Assembly (NCBI GenBank): GCA_012934845.2
Contig: WNNJ02000601.1
Span: 124,001 to 188,000 of the forward strand
Reading direction: 5' to 3'
Length of the DNA stretch: 64,000 bases
Source: Pomphorhynchus laevis
Lineage: Eukaryota; Acanthocephala; Palaeacanthocephala; Echinorhynchida; Pomphorhynchidae
This document shows positions 41,095 through 53,239 of the stretch, one piece after another; position 1 is the stretch's first letter; each line of letters opens with the position of its first letter. A program made the translations under genes and the position numbers. Below the pieces are notes generated by a model. It saw nothing but the letters and a program-made list of their open reading frames with translations, made no database searches and had not been told where the DNA came from.

Positions 41095-42420
41095 GAAATT
41101 CAACTGAAACATAATCCTCAATTTTTATATTAGCATCGGCAACACCAGCTGGCAAACTATTCCAATGTTTGACAATTCAATCTTAAGTCATGTCGGTTTC
41201 GACTCGGTCTAAATCTGTTTTAATTTTAGCTTGTGACCTTGTAGATTGTCATTAGGAGAAATTGTAAATAGAGGATTTGGTCGCCAACTAAGAAAAGTGT
41301 TTTTTACCTTCACAGTAAACTAGTGTGAAGGTAAATTTAGTCAGTTCACTAACTAAATTAGAAGTTGTGGACTTCTGATGTCGGAAACCAAGTTGATGAA
41401 TGTTCATAATATTATAATATTCTAAATACAATGTTAGTGAACGCAAAATTAACTTTTCCAGAATCTTGCAATCCCCACGGGTCATGCTCACTTGTCTATA
41501 ATTTCCAGCAGCAGATCTGGAACCTTTCTTGAAAAATGGCATAATAATGGTTTTTTTTTCACTCAAATGGTAGAATTCCTGAATCTACAGAACACCGAAA
41601 GATGAGCCAAAGTGGAAAACACAATACCGACGCAGTTTCTCGCAATACGATTTATGAAATATTATCAGGACAATAAATAGACGAAGGTCTCGATATTCTA
41701 AGCTCATTGAATACATTCAGAACAGGTCTCGATATTCTAAGCTCATTGAATACATTCAGAACAGATATTTTTACACTGGAAAATATAGAGTAATTTATAA
41801 CCCTACGTGTGAATTATATGATCGGAAGCATATAAAGGAACCGATGCATTGGAAACTTCATTGATTTACGAATTCATCTACAATTTCACTCACATTATTG
41901 ATACAATTTCCTTCTGAGTTTATTAAGCTAAACGAATTCCATTCGGAAATTCTCTGAATACGTTTAAAAATAAACACAATACGAGAATTTCGGTTAACGG
42001 ACTCAGTAACATATGTCTAACGGTTACTTCGTTTGAGCAAAGTGACTCCATTTCTAATAATCTTGTACGATGAGAAGTACAAATACTTTGTCTGAAATCC
42101 AGGAAAGCACATAATATTAAAAGCAAAATATATCGGAAGAAATTCCGCGCTGCCTGTATTCCAAGAATATAAGGGTTGAATCATTGAATATTTGACAGAA
42201 GAGTTGTAATAGTGAGATAATCAGCTTTCTTAAAATTAACAAATTTATTGCAACTAGAAACTACATTGAAATCAAGATTAATGAGAAAATCTAGAGTGGC
42301 GTGGTCACTTGAACTGATTGAATGACCGAACTTAATATTACATAGTATTCTCCTTAACTGTAAGACAAATGTCGAGTAAAAATTAATTTTCTATATAACG
42401 TGTACAACTCTGAACATGCA
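41095..42420 (-). mobile_element. LINE-E relic (APE end, RT start and C-terminal end)
   Basis: Minus-strand pieces in order: SDHATLDFLINLDFN (about 42320-42270), NFKKADYLTITTLLSNIQ, then decayed sequence, then the frame 41566-41288 with FKKGSRSAAGNYRQVSMTRG, KILEKLILRSLTLYLE and HQLGFRHQKSTTSNLV (RT entry blocks), then directly LQGHKLKIKTDL and HWNSLPAGVADANIK (C-terminal end, about 41255-41110). The catalytic RT core is missing. Many stops. Confidence 0.6.
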
Positions 42421-42499
42421 AAATTAGGTTTAGACGATTAAAAACTTCTGAGTTCATAAGAATCAGAATCATAGCCACTAATGAGAACATAATGGAGGT

Positions 42500-43474
42500 T
42501 TGAAGGTTCCTGTAGTCTTTGATCTGCTCCATGATGAATTGAAGCGAATTTCTGATATCTTTGCTCCGCTACGTGCCTGCAAGTTTAAGCATGGACATCC
42601 TCCTTGGTTCGACAGAGAGCTTCTTGATGCTATAAGATCCCGCAACAAATTATGGCGCGAATTTAGGCGTTCTCCTGCTTCAAAACGTGCCTACATCGAC
42701 TCTCCGAACTTATGTAATCGACTAAAATTTCAGAAACGCTATTCATACGAAGATAGTATCGCCAGTGATGCATCTTTGAATCCTAGGAGGTTTTGGTCTT
42801 ATGTAAGAAACAACAGAACACTTGTTAGCACAATTAGCTCAATCCAAACGCCAACTGAAACTTTGACCGATCCGTCTCTAATCGGCCAACATTTAGCTGA
42901 TGGCTTCTTGGTACAGGCTTTGACCTCTAACAAACTGCATGACTTTAGTTGGAAGTATGTTCCGGTTGCTCATCGGTGTTGTGTTCGTCCACTCAGAGTG
43001 GATGAGGTGTTGAACGAGGTTATGAAGCTCGATTCGTTTACATCTCCGGGACCAGACAATATCGCCCCCTTCCTCGTCAAATCCCAATCGAACGAACTGA
43101 GCAATGATTTAACTATGTTCTTCAGATACAGCTTAGACACATCTTGGATTCCTGACAGTTGGAAGTGTGCAATTGTGGTGCCTATTCCCAAAAAGCATCC
43201 TGCTAGCTTTTGCGCGGACTTTCGGCCCATTAGCTTGACTAGCGTATTCAGCGAACTTTTAGAAAGAATCATTGCTAGTAGAATCAGGGATCATTTGGAT
43301 CGTAATCACATATTGGTTGAATCTCAACATGGTTTCAGGATCGGACGTTCATGCCTTACTAACCTACTAACTGCGCGTGAAAAATGGGCTAATGCTCTGG
43401 GGGCTGGGTTTCAGGTTCATAAGTATTCCTTGATTTTTCGAAAGCTTTTGATAGGGTACAACACGACGGCATAG
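42500..43474 (+). pseudogene. LINE-H ORF2, linker and first RT blocks
   Basis: A 324-codon frame: HPPWFDRELLDAIRSRNKLW, RRFWSYVRNNRT, then RVDEVLNEVMKLDSFTSPGP, DNIAPFLVKS, DSWKCAIVVPIPKK, DFRPISLTSVFSELLERII and SQHGFRIGRSCLTNLLTARE. A frameshift near 43415 garbles the first catalytic motif (the equivalent of F.DFSKAFDRV is split between frames). Confidence 0.85.
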
Positions 43475-43914
43475 TGTCTTTACTGTATCACTATGGACTT
43501 CATTCATATATTTGTGAGTGGGTCAGGGAATTTCTATCGAATAGGTCTTTCCGAGTTTGTGTGGGGGTGTGTGTTTTCTTATTCGGTAAATATTAATTCT
43601 GGCGTACCGCAGGGATCAGTCCTTGGCCCACTGCTCTTTATAATCTTCATTAATGATCTGCTACTCCGCTTATCATGCTCTCATCTAGCGTTTGTAGACG
43701 ATCTAAAGATTTGGTCGATCATTAGAAGTCCTGCTGATCGAGTATCGTTACAAAATGATCTAAACTCCCTGATCAAGTGGTGCGATTCTACCGGACTACG
43801 GTTGAATGTTGATAAATGTGTCCTCATGCAACTAGGTCGCCCTATTGAAACTCTAAGGTACTTTATTGGAGATATGGTCTAAAGGAAGTGTCTCATCATA
43901 AGGATTTAGGGATC
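43475..43914 (+). pseudogene. LINE-H reverse transcriptase, catalytic part
   Basis: After the shift: SLLYHYGLHSYICEWVREFL, SGVPQGSVLGPLLFIIFIND, catalytic FVDDLKIW (FVDD in place of the usual FADD/YADD) and RLNVDKCVLMQL. A stop lies at 43880-43882, but the similarity continues as VSHHKDLGI to 43914, the exact base where HT-b begins. Confidence 0.82.
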
Positions 43915-46074
43915 TCAAATCGTCTCTATCATTACCCACAATAACATATTAATCTCCTCACGATCTTGCCTTTCTTTTCGACTCTGAACTCACATCCACT
44001 CTCGATATTCACTTGCCCTTCAAGTCTCACCCACACCGTCGCTTGCACCGTGCTCCATGGTTTGACATCCAATGCCTACTCTCAAAGCGTCGACTTCGCC
44101 ATGCTTTGAGTCTATCACCGCTCTCTCAGACGTGATTTCCGCTCAATCACTCCGTCTTTCCGTAATTCCTATCTTGCTCTTCGCCGGTCTCATCTCCACC
44201 TACTACGTACCAAATGCAACTCCTTCTGGCAGCATAAAATCATCACTTCATTCAACTCTAAGACTCTCTGGCGTACTGTTAACTCAATCCTGGCTCGTTC
44301 CTCTACGCCTTGCAGCATCAATGCTAATGATTATTCGTCATTTCTCCAGACTAAAGTATCCACGCTGCTCTATCACACCCCGGTCTCCATCCTATCCCAC
44401 TCTGCCCATTCTACTCTCATCCTTCCGGAACTCTTTCATCTTCTCCCTGTATCACCTACAGAAGTATCATCTGTCCTCATGTCCTTGCCAAACAAAACCT
44501 CACCTGCCGATCCCCTGCCTACTCACATATTAAAATCTATATGCACATCGATATACCCATTTCTCACATCTTTGTTTAACTCGTCCATCCGCAGTCGTAT
44601 CTTCCCTTCACACTGGAAAATCTGCAATCGTTCGTCCCCTCCTTAAGAAACAATCGCTCGACCCCTCCCTTCCTTCTAGCTATCGCCCCATTTCACTACT
44701 CCCTACTCTTTCTAAGCTCTAAGAACGCCTCATCTTAATACAAATCAACGCTTATCTCTCCTCATCCAATCTGTACCCTCCTTTCCAATCCGCTTTCCGC
44801 TCTAATCACTCGACAAAAATCGCATGCATAAAAGTGTACAACGACTTACTCATTTCTCGAGAGAAGGCTCTATATAGTGTTCTCATCTCCCTCGACCTCT
44901 CCTCCGCATTCGACATTGTCGACCACTCCGTCCTCCTTTCTCGCCTTCGTTATGATTACGGATTTTCTTCCTCCTCCGTAGCATGGTTCGCCTCATATCT
45001 ATCCGACCGTTCCTTTCGCGTCTGTTCTAATTCATCATCCTCCCCTCCCATCCCTATTTTTTGCGGGGTTCCACAAGGTTCAGTCCTAGGTCCCCTGCTT
45101 TTCTCTCTTTTGCTTGGCGATCTCTCTCCATTTATCAAACCTTACTCCTTTAACGTCATGCAATACGCCGATGACATTCTAATCTATGCTCATGCACCCG
45201 CACATCGCATACACGACATCGGCATTTCTGCCTCCAACTGTCTTTCTTCTATCTACAAACGTCTCTCCAATCTCCATCTCGTTCTAAACGCCGAAAAGTC
45301 CAAAATAATGTGGATCCTTCCCCGTAAACCAAGCATATCTCCTCCCATTGTATCTTTTGCCTCATCGATCATCCCTATAGTCCACAATCTCACTTTCTTA
45401 GGCTTCCATTTCGATGATCACCTTTCCCTTAAACCCTTCGTCCGTGACAAGGTCCGCTCGTCTAACTTAATTCTTCGTGACATTCGCCGTATCCGCCCCC
45501 TTATCGACTTCCGTTCTTGTATGTCTCTTATTTCATCGCTTCTTTTCCCTAAAATCGATTACTGCCTTAGCCTTTTCGCCAATTCTCCAAAATCCATCAT
45601 CCTACCCCTACAACGAATAATCAACACCGCCGTTCGAGTGCTCTTCCGTCTCCGTCGCTTCGACCACACATCCACATATTTTGCCCAACTCTCCTGGCCC
45701 ACCATTGACATCCGCATCAAACTCCGCCTTCTTATCGTTACTTTTCGTCTCATCGCTGTCGGCTCCCCATCGTTCATCAACCTTCCTTTCTTAGACGATA
45801 CTCGCCCCACCTCGCTATCGCTTTGTTCCTGTCATACCCTCTTACTCCACGTTCCTAATTACTCCAACAACTACGGTCTCCGATCCTTCCTCGTCGCCGC
45901 CTCACTCGCCTGGAATCAACTCCCTCTCGACGTCCGCCGCGCTCCCTCCTTTATCACATTCAAACACCTCCTCCGTTCACACCTTCTCGACACCTGATTC
46001 ACAGTTTTGTTTTGTTGTGGTCATGTAAGCGTGCGCTGGCACGCATTCGCCACGTTAAAATAAATCCTTTTTTT
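43915..46074 (+). mobile_element. HT-b LINE, 5'-truncated, nested in LINE-H
   Basis: Starts at TCAAATCGTCTCTATC (equivalent to about 35888 in the full copy) and ends with the family hairpin (46029-46044) and GCCACGTTAAAATAAATCC plus a T run at 46074. Length 2,160 bp. LINE-H coding sequence stops at GATTTAGGGATC (43914) and continues at ATTGTCCATAGATCC (46075) in a consistent way. I see no clear target-site duplication. Confidence 0.9.
43930..45997 (+). pseudogene. HT-b ORF2, linker, RT and complete C-terminus
   Basis: Early parts are frameshifted (44072-44533 is a shifted frame; SLPNKTSPADPLP is read in another). From 44834 one frame of 387 codons runs to the natural stop at 45997: ISLDLSSAFDIVDHSVLL, GVPQGSVLGPLLFSLLLGDL, NVMQYADDILIYAHAP, LNAEKSKIMWI, FLGFHFDDHLSLK, and the C-terminus FITFKHLLRSHLLDT. 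It provides the undamaged C-terminal reference for the copy at 35047. Confidence 0.88.
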
Positions 46075-46765
46075 ATTGTCCATAGATCCTTGAAAACAAA
46101 GTTGAACACACACTTTTTTCTAGGTAAAGCTACTAGGGCGTTATATTGTATTAAAAATGCATTCCTCAAATTAAGCTGTCATATGTTCAAGAGGTTATTC
46201 ATCTCCATCGTCAGGCCACACTTGGATTACTGCATTCAGGCTTGTTTCCCTGTCACTAAGCAAGAACTATTAGACCTGGAGTCTATTCTTAGGCGCGGAT
46301 CGAGGCTCTGTATTGGCTTAAGTGGTATTGACTATTATGTACGTCTAAGTCGTATTGGGATGTTGTCGGTACGCGAAAGGTTCATATCCTTGGAAATGCT
46401 ATGTCTATGGCATATGTCGAATGATGTGGTAGGTTATCCCACCGATGTAATCACTAGGCGGGTAGATCAGTTGCGGGGACATAGCAGAGTCTTGTGTAAA
46501 TTTGGATTTGGCAGATTACCAAAAGTGTATAGACTCTCGAGGAGAGGAATTAACATGTGGAATTCGTTACATGAGGAAGTCGTTGCAGCTCCAAGTTTGA
46601 GAACGTTTAAATCACGATGCTACAAATGGATACGTGAACAATGCCGCCATTCAACACTACCACTGGAATACCCTAATTAGCTACGTTGACTGACCATTTG
46701 CTTTTTTTTGGACTCTGCCTGAATAGCCTTTTGGCTTTGGTATGTATTGGAATAATAATAGTAAT
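46075..46765 (+). mobile_element. LINE-H, right part (ORF2 C-terminus and 3' tail)
   Basis: The continuing frame to 46680 reads IVHRSLKTKLNTHFFLGKAT, FISIVRPHLDYCIQACFP, LLDLESILRRGSRLCIGLSG, QLRGHSRVLCKFGFGRLPKV and SRRGINMWNSLHEEV. It ends at a stop at 46678-46680. The 3' UTR has GCCTTTTGGCTTTGG and an AATAATAATAGTAAT tail (about 46750-46765), the tail type seen in LINE-B and LINE-C. Confidence 0.85.
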
Positions 46766-46769
46766 CATC

Positions 46770-47560
46770 CCAGCTTACTTTCGGAATATTAAAATCTCAT
46801 GCGATAACTATATCTACTTATTTTCACATTTTTATATGATTAAGCAAAAAAGGATTATATAGAGCTCGCTGATAAACAAATAGGTCGGTAAAATATCTTT
46901 AACGTTAGGTACCTGATCCCTTGATTAATGGATCCCCACAAATAGTCACAATCAGATAAAGAATTGCTAGACTCGATTACTTTTACAAATTAGTCATTTA
47001 TATAAAGGGCAGCACCACCCTTGTGGCATTGTTTTTCTCCGCGAATGAGAGTATATCCATCAATACTAATTTCAGAAGCCAGCAGACAATACTTAGCCAA
47101 GTCTCAATAAAAGCTACTATATTGTAATGTGTCTGTCTAGACAGATGCATCGTAAATTTATCTACCTAATGGTAAATGCTGACATGTTTATGCAAAGTAC
47201 GCGCAGATTGGGATAAATTATCGTAGATTGAATTTCACCGGGAATGATGCTATAGTAACTATGATACAATTTATCAGTTAAGAAACCTTAACATGACTTC
47301 TTGGTGATTCGACAGTGTGGATGAATATCCTCTTTGCTCACCTCTGCAAGGTTGAAACGGATTTAAAAGCGTGTGGATATTATGCCGCAATACTCGAAAA
47401 TGTTTAATCATCCAATTATTTTCACCATTCACTCCCCGATTGTTCAGTTCAATAAGTGCTATTTTCTGTAGTTTTATTTTCTCAGGCAAGAGATCTTTCC
47501 TCATAAAGATGTTGGTCCCTGCAAAACGAAACCGTTACGTACACTGACTGAGCACACTAA
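46770..47560 (-). pseudogene. LINE-I relic (ORF1 end and APE start)
   Basis: On the minus strand, 47504-47274 has GVNGENNWMIKHFRVLRHNI, the usual end of a LINE ORF1. Further along (about 47110-46900) broken frames read SEISIDGYTLIRGEKQCHKG, GAALYING and SNSLSDCDYLWGSI, an APE N-terminal half. It stops at the LINE-H tail. Heavily decayed. Confidence 0.5.
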
Positions 47561-48220
47561 TAAGATCAAGATGAGTCGTAACTAGATCGAGTTACTTCAT
47601 ATCAATTACGTAGGTATAGTTTCCTTTTCATTCTCTCATATTCTTACACTTTCCCAGGTTTAATGATACTCCTGAACTAATAATCCATTCGTACACTAAA
47701 TCCAAGTCACGCTGCAATGACAATTTGTGATCACATTCCACAATTTCAAATCGTCAGCTAAGTAATTATCCTAATCTCCCTCCAAATATTATAACGTTGC
47801 ATAATAAGGATTCATATATCCCGATCAAACCATTTAGTATTCCTACTTCTAACAGATGAAGTGGTTAAAGTAGCAAATTCATCAGATAAGCAAACCATTT
47901 CTTTACGAATTAGCTCAGAATGTAGATAAATATCATTAGTAATGCTTATGTATCATTCAGTTAATACCACATTCTACAACTTCAAATCGTCAGCTTGCGG
48001 TACATTGAGCAATTTCAACAACTCATTAATAAAAAATGCAAAATAGTAATGGACCGAAAAATGTTCCTTGAGGTACACCATGCATAACACTGTGTTCATA
48101 CGACAAAGCATTACCTAATCTCAAAAAATATCGACCACTCAAGAAGTGCTTGATCCAACGAGTTAGGTAATAATCGACACCAATAGGCTCGAGAATATTT
48201 ATTGTTCGATATGTGGACGA

Positions 48221-48372
48221 CAACATCAACAACCAATTCACACGAAATTGCGTCAACCTATTGTTTATACGGGCAGGCAAAGTATTTGTTAGATTACAAC
48301 ATCAACGACTAATTCACACGAAATTGCGTCAACTATTGTTTATACGGACAGGCAAAGTATTCGTTAGAATAC
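48221..48372 (+). repeat. Tandem duplication of about 76 bp inside LINE-F
   Basis: CAACATCAAC..AATTCACACGAAATTGCGTCAA..TATTGTTTATACGG.CAGGCAAAGTATT.GTTAGA occurs twice in a row (about 48221-48296 and 48297-48372) with a few differences. Confidence 0.85.
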
Positions 48373-49975
48373 ATGTCGGAAACTGTGTTGCCAGTCGCTC
48401 AAGTAGCTTATTAAACCCAATACGTTTATTCATTTTTGTGAACAATTTTCTCAATTACCATACTTGTAGTTGATGCAAAACATATAGACCTAAATGTATA
48501 TAATATCACAAGCGTTCTTCGTCTTTAGAAGTGATACCATAATCGCGGTTTTCCAATCATTTGGAATTATTGACTAATTGAGAGAAACGTTAAATAATTC
48601 TGAAAGCGGGTATGGCAGTATACATTTCAAGAGATTAAGGAATAAGTTGGGATATCGTCAGGACCAGCTGACACGCATTTAGATAATTTGCATAGTTCCA
48701 TTTCAACTTCCTCCATTGTGACCATTATGTACTCTGATATATTGATGAATCATCACAACTGTAGAATTTATATGCATTATCCCTATTTAAAGATAGCGTA
48801 AACACATCAGCAAAACGATTCAGGGATTTTTATAGGATCGTAAACAAATTCGTTTCCGATACGAATGTGCCGAACACTAGAATTATATACTTTTGAACAA
48901 CTCCAAAATCGCTTGGATGTATGTCCTAAATACATAGTAACATCATTCTTGCACATGTATCTCTTTTTCGATTTTAAGCGATTACGTTCACTGCGAATTT
49001 GTTTGTACTCACTATATAAAGCTTCACTCTTCCTATAGACACTCTACGCCTTATTTGTTAACTCTATACAACGTCTATTAAACCACGAGTGTTTATCATA
49101 CCTGTAATGCTTGTTAAACACACGCATGGGAGCAAATTCATCTAAAACTTATATTATCGCACTTTTGATAGACTGCCACATACTCTCCACATCACCACCA
49201 ATACTTATAGAAAAAATTCACTTAGCAGATTCAACTATCACAATTTCCGGAAAAGCTTTCCGTACTCGCTTATCAACTTTCTCTACATAATCTGATATGC
49301 TCGTCTTCACAGGTATCGAAAACACTACAACGTGATCGCTTTAACTAATCGGAGGCTCTTTGTCAAGTGAAGAAATGTCATAAGTTTAGTAAACAGCAGG
49401 TCAATCATCGATGATGATTAGGTGCAAAAACGAGTATCAAAATTAATATGTCGAATAAGCATCATTTCATCATACAATAAATTGTATAATGACATAGTAT
49501 ATTCAGATCTTGCAATACTGGACAGAGCAGGATTGTACGAATGCAATCTAAAGTCACCAAAGATAAAAAAAATTATAGGACTTGTGTATCAAGGCAATAT
49601 TAGTTATATGTTCGCTCTTTTTGGTTTTCTTAAGAAAACCAAAAAGAGCGAACGATAATGTGCTCGTGGTAAGATATGTTATACATAAAGTAATAATAGT
49701 ACTTACAGATTGCGTAATATTCGGTTGAGATCCTCGGCAGAATATGAATAATCAATTAATTCGATGGCCAAACTAACAGTCAAACTGACATAAACATAGA
49801 AGGCAAATCCTCACCGCGTCCATGTGCTCGATCATATTTGTACAGAGAAAATTTAAATATGCTAACCAAATCATCAGATATTTTAGAATGAAACCAACTT
49901 TCAAACTTCAAAGAGACAATGACAAAGTATCCACCACTTAATAGACACTTAAAGACACTTAAAGACACTTAAATT

Positions 49976-50128
49976 CACTCTCGACGTCCGCCGCGCTCCC
50001 TTCTTCATCACATTCAAACACCTCATCCGTGCACACCTTCTCGACACATGATTTACATTTTTGTTTTGTTGTGGTAATGTAAGCGTGCGCTGGCACGCAT
50101 TTACCACGTTAAAATAAATCTATTTTTT
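49976..50128 (+). mobile_element. HT-b 3'-end fragment, about 150 bp, inserted in LINE-F
   Basis: Starts at CTCGACGTCCGCCGCGCTCC, ends with the hairpin (about 50087-50102) and TTTACCACGTTAAAATAAATC plus a T run. LINE-F APE sequence lies on both sides in the opposite orientation (NKLDEI to the right, KCLLSGGYF..KFESWF to the left). A short run of AGACACTTAA repeats (49942-49972) borders it on the left. Confidence 0.8.
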
Positions 50129-50335
50129 AATCTCATCCAACTTATTAACTGCGCTACGTGCATTTGTAACTGCAATTATTATGAAAGACGAATCATGTCG
50201 ACATTGACAAGTTGTTGCTAGCACCGTAATCAAAGCTCCACACATGCTAGACGGGGCGACCTATCTACAGTTCCAACAACTTCCAACAGACAAATGACTT
50301 TCGAATAACAACTTGAAAATTTCTAATGAATAAAA

Positions 50336-52970
50336 AACGATTTATTATTACGTGGCAAATGCGTGCCGGTGCACGCTTACATGACCACCACAACAACAAA
50401 AAAAAACTAAAATCTAAATCACGTGTCAATGAGGTGGGTACGGAGGCGGCATTTGAATGTAATAAAGGAGGGAGCACGACGGACGACGAGTGGGAGCTGA
50501 TTCCAGGCGAGTGGGGTTGCGAAGAGGAAGGATCGGAGACCGTGGTTGTTAGAGTAATTGGGAACGTAAAGTAAGAGGAAATTACGGGAACGCAGTGATA
50601 GAGAGGTGGGGCGAGTGTCATCCAAGAAAGGGAGGTGGATGAACGATGAAGAGCCGTACGATAAGACGAAAAATTACGAGAAGGCGGACATGTATGCAGA
50701 TGTAGATGATGGGCCAGGAGAGTTGATCAAGATATGTGGATGTGTGATCAAAGCGACGGAGACGTAGGATCACTCGAACGGCGGAGTTATTATGCGTTGT
50801 AGGGGTAGGATGATGGATTTTGGAGAATTGGCGAAAATGCTGAGGCAATAATCGATTTTAGGGAAAAGAAGCGATGAAAGAAGCGACATAAGGAACGGAA
50901 GTTGATAAGGGGGATACGACGGATGTAACGGAGAATTAAGTTAGACGAGCGGACCTTGTCGCGGACGAAGGGTTTAAGGTAAAAGTGATCATCAAAATGG
51001 GATCCTAAGAAAGTGAGATTGTGGACTACGGGGATGATCGATGATGCAAAAAATACAGGGGAGTAGATATGTAAGGTTGACGGGAGAGGATCCAACTTAT
51101 TTTGGACTTGCCTCGGTTTAGAACAAGACCAAGATGGGAGATACGTTTGTAAATAGAAGAAAGACAGTTCGAGGCAGAAATTGCGGTATCGTGTATGCGA
51201 TGTATGGGTGCATGATCATGTATGCGGATGTCATCGGTGTATTGCATGACGTTAAAAGAGTGAGGTTTGATAAACGGAGAGAGATCGCCGAGTAGAAGAG
51301 TGAAAAGCAGGGGTCCTAGGACTGAACCTTATGGAACCCCGCTGAAAATAGGGATAGGAGGGGAGGATGTTGGATTTGAACGGATTCGAAAATAACGGTC
51401 GGAAGATATGAATAAAACCATGCTATAGAGGAGGAAGAAAATCCGTAATCATAACGAAGGCGAGAAAGAAGGATGGAGTGGTCAACGATGTCGAACACGG
51501 AGGAGAGATCGAGGGAGATGAGAATACTATATAGAGCATTGCCACAAGATATGAGTAGGTTGTTGTAAACTTTTATGCGTGCGATTTATGTGGAGTGATT
51601 AGGGCGGAAAGCGAATTGGAAAGGAGGGTACGGATTAGATGAAGAGAGATAAACGTTGATCTGTATTTAGATAAGGCGTTCTAAGAGCTTAGAAAGAGTA
51701 GGGAGTAGTGAAATGGGACGATAGCTGGAAGGAAGCGAGGGGTCGAGCGATTGTTTCTTAAGGATGGAACGAACGATGGCGGATTTCCAGTATGAAGGAA
51801 AGATACGATGCGAATGGACAAGTTATACAAGGTGGTGAGGAAAAGGGATATCGATAATCAGATGGATTTAAGTATGGAGGTAGGCAGGGTTTCGTCATCT
51901 GAGGTTTTGATGGGGAAGGACATGAGGAGAGATGAAACTACGGCAGTTGAGACAGGGAGAATATGAAAGAGTTCCGGGAGGATGAGGCGGGGAGACTAGC
52001 AGTGAGATGGAATGGGGACGGGGTTGTGAGAGAGCAACGTGGATACTTTTGTCTGAAGAAATGATGAATAATCATGGGGATTGATGTTGCAAGACGAAGA
52101 AGAGCGAGAAAGGATTGAGTTAAAAGTATGCCAGAGATACTTGGAGTTTAATGAAGTGTTGATTTTATGCTGCCAGGAGGAGTTGCATTTGGTACTTATT
52201 AGGTGGAGATGAGACCGGCGAAGAGCAAGATATGAATCACAGAGAGTCGGAGTGAGCGAGCGGATATCACGTCTTAGAGAGCGGTTATTGACTCGAAAAG
52301 CACGACGGAGTCGACGCTCTGAGAGTAGGCATTGGATGTCAAAGCATGGGGCACGTTGCAAGCGACGGTGAGGGTGATGCTTGAAGGGCAAGAGGATATC
52401 GAGAGTGGAAGTGAGTTCAGAGTAGAAAAGAAAGGCAAGCTCGTGATGAGAGAATGATGTTATTGTATGAGAAGATATAGACGATTTAAGTAAGGCGGAG
52501 CGAAGCGGGATGTCAAGTTTACTCCAAGGGCGACGTAGGATTGCAGGTGTGTGAAGCGCGGAGTGGTTGTGAGTGAGATCAATGGTGACGAGAAAGTGAT
52601 CGGATAAATTAGGATCTAAGATGGACAATGAGGTGTAGGCATCAAAATGATCGTGGCAGCGATGATGTCGAGTTCCCCGATCGGTGGAAGAAGGGCGGTC
52701 AAGGTAGATGTTGATGTCGCCTAGAACAAGTGAAGTAATAAAGGACAAAGAATAATGAGAAAGATGGTCAGCGAGTTCGGTAAAAAATAAGGAGGTAGGA
52801 GCTAATGGACCAGGACGGTATACAATAGCGAGATCTAGAATGATCGGGCAAGAAGAACGACAAGTGAGCACTTTAAAAGAGCAAGGACTGAATGGGGAGT
52901 GATTTTGCGAAGAGATGCGGGTGACGGGCGAATACGACTATGCCACCATGATTAGAGAATTTAGAATGTG
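50336..52970 (-). mobile_element. HT-b LINE, 5'-truncated
   Basis: On the minus strand it runs from within APE (HGGIVVFARH-like sequence near 52950) to the 3' hairpin (about 50355-50375) and GCCACGTAATAATAAAT at 50340. The subfamily is HT-b by sequence. The copy is older than 33892-38046, with many frame changes. Confidence 0.85.
50419..52960 (-). pseudogene. HT-b ORF2 (APE, linker, RT), multiply frameshifted
   Basis: Frame 52871-51996 carries DLAIVYRPGPLAP, LVLGDINIYLDRP (GDFN changed to GDIN), the SDHFLVTIDL catalytic block and the linker HHPHRRLQRAPCFDIQCLLS. Lower frames hold FDIVDHSILLSRLRYDYGFS (51498), GVPQ-like with damage (about 51345), MQYTDDIRIHDHAP (YADD changed to YTDD, about 51240-51200), FLGSHFDDHFYLK and the C-terminal RRAPSFITFKCRLRTHLIDT (50419). 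Catalytic motifs are altered. Confidence 0.82.
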
Positions 52971-53239
52971 ATGAATAGGTCTTTATCGCTTAATAATAGA
53001 AGCTTGTGTAGCTCGTTCTAAACAATTTTCAGTTTTGAAGGATCATTTAACGATCTCTAAAAATAGGTATCGAGTTTTTTTCTAGATGATTAGCCCGACT
53101 CTGTACATAATTAGCGTGAGTTGACTTTTCAACCCCAACCTTCAACAATCGTAGTATGTTTGAACTTTTAGTTTGCTAGCTAAGTTGAAACAAACTTCGA
53201 ATCACAATCTCTGTAACTATATATTTATCGCTAGTACGA
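52971..53239. other. Unassigned AT-rich stretch
   Basis: No supported gene or repeat between the HT-b 5' edge and the ORF1-like relic. Confidence 0.4.

Larger units (their letters stand above)
42490..43914 (+). mobile_element. LINE-H, 5'-truncated, left part
   Basis: Starts within the APE/RT linker (PWFDRELLDAIRSRNKLWRE) and runs through RT to HHKDLGI at 43914, where an HT-b copy interrupts it. It resumes at 46075. The family is close to LINE-C by RT sequence. Confidence 0.85.
47561..50335 (-). mobile_element. LINE-F relic (APE to RT), with an inserted HT-b 3' fragment
   Basis: Minus-strand blocks in order: IIIAVTNARSAVNKLDEI (about 50200-50130), FESWFHSKISDDLVSIFKFS (about 49900), LLGDFRLHSYNPALS-like (about 49560-49510), LDKEPPIS.SDHVVVFSIPV (about 49370-49300), YKQIRSERNRLKSKKRYMCK (about 49010-48950), KCVSAGPDDIPT (about 48680), IPNDWKTAIMVSLL (about 48560), and the RT frame 48280-48026 with HGVPQGTFFGPLLFCIFY and ADDLKL after it. 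Nearly every block is in a different frame. The order is complete enough to identify one ancient LINE. Confidence 0.6.
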
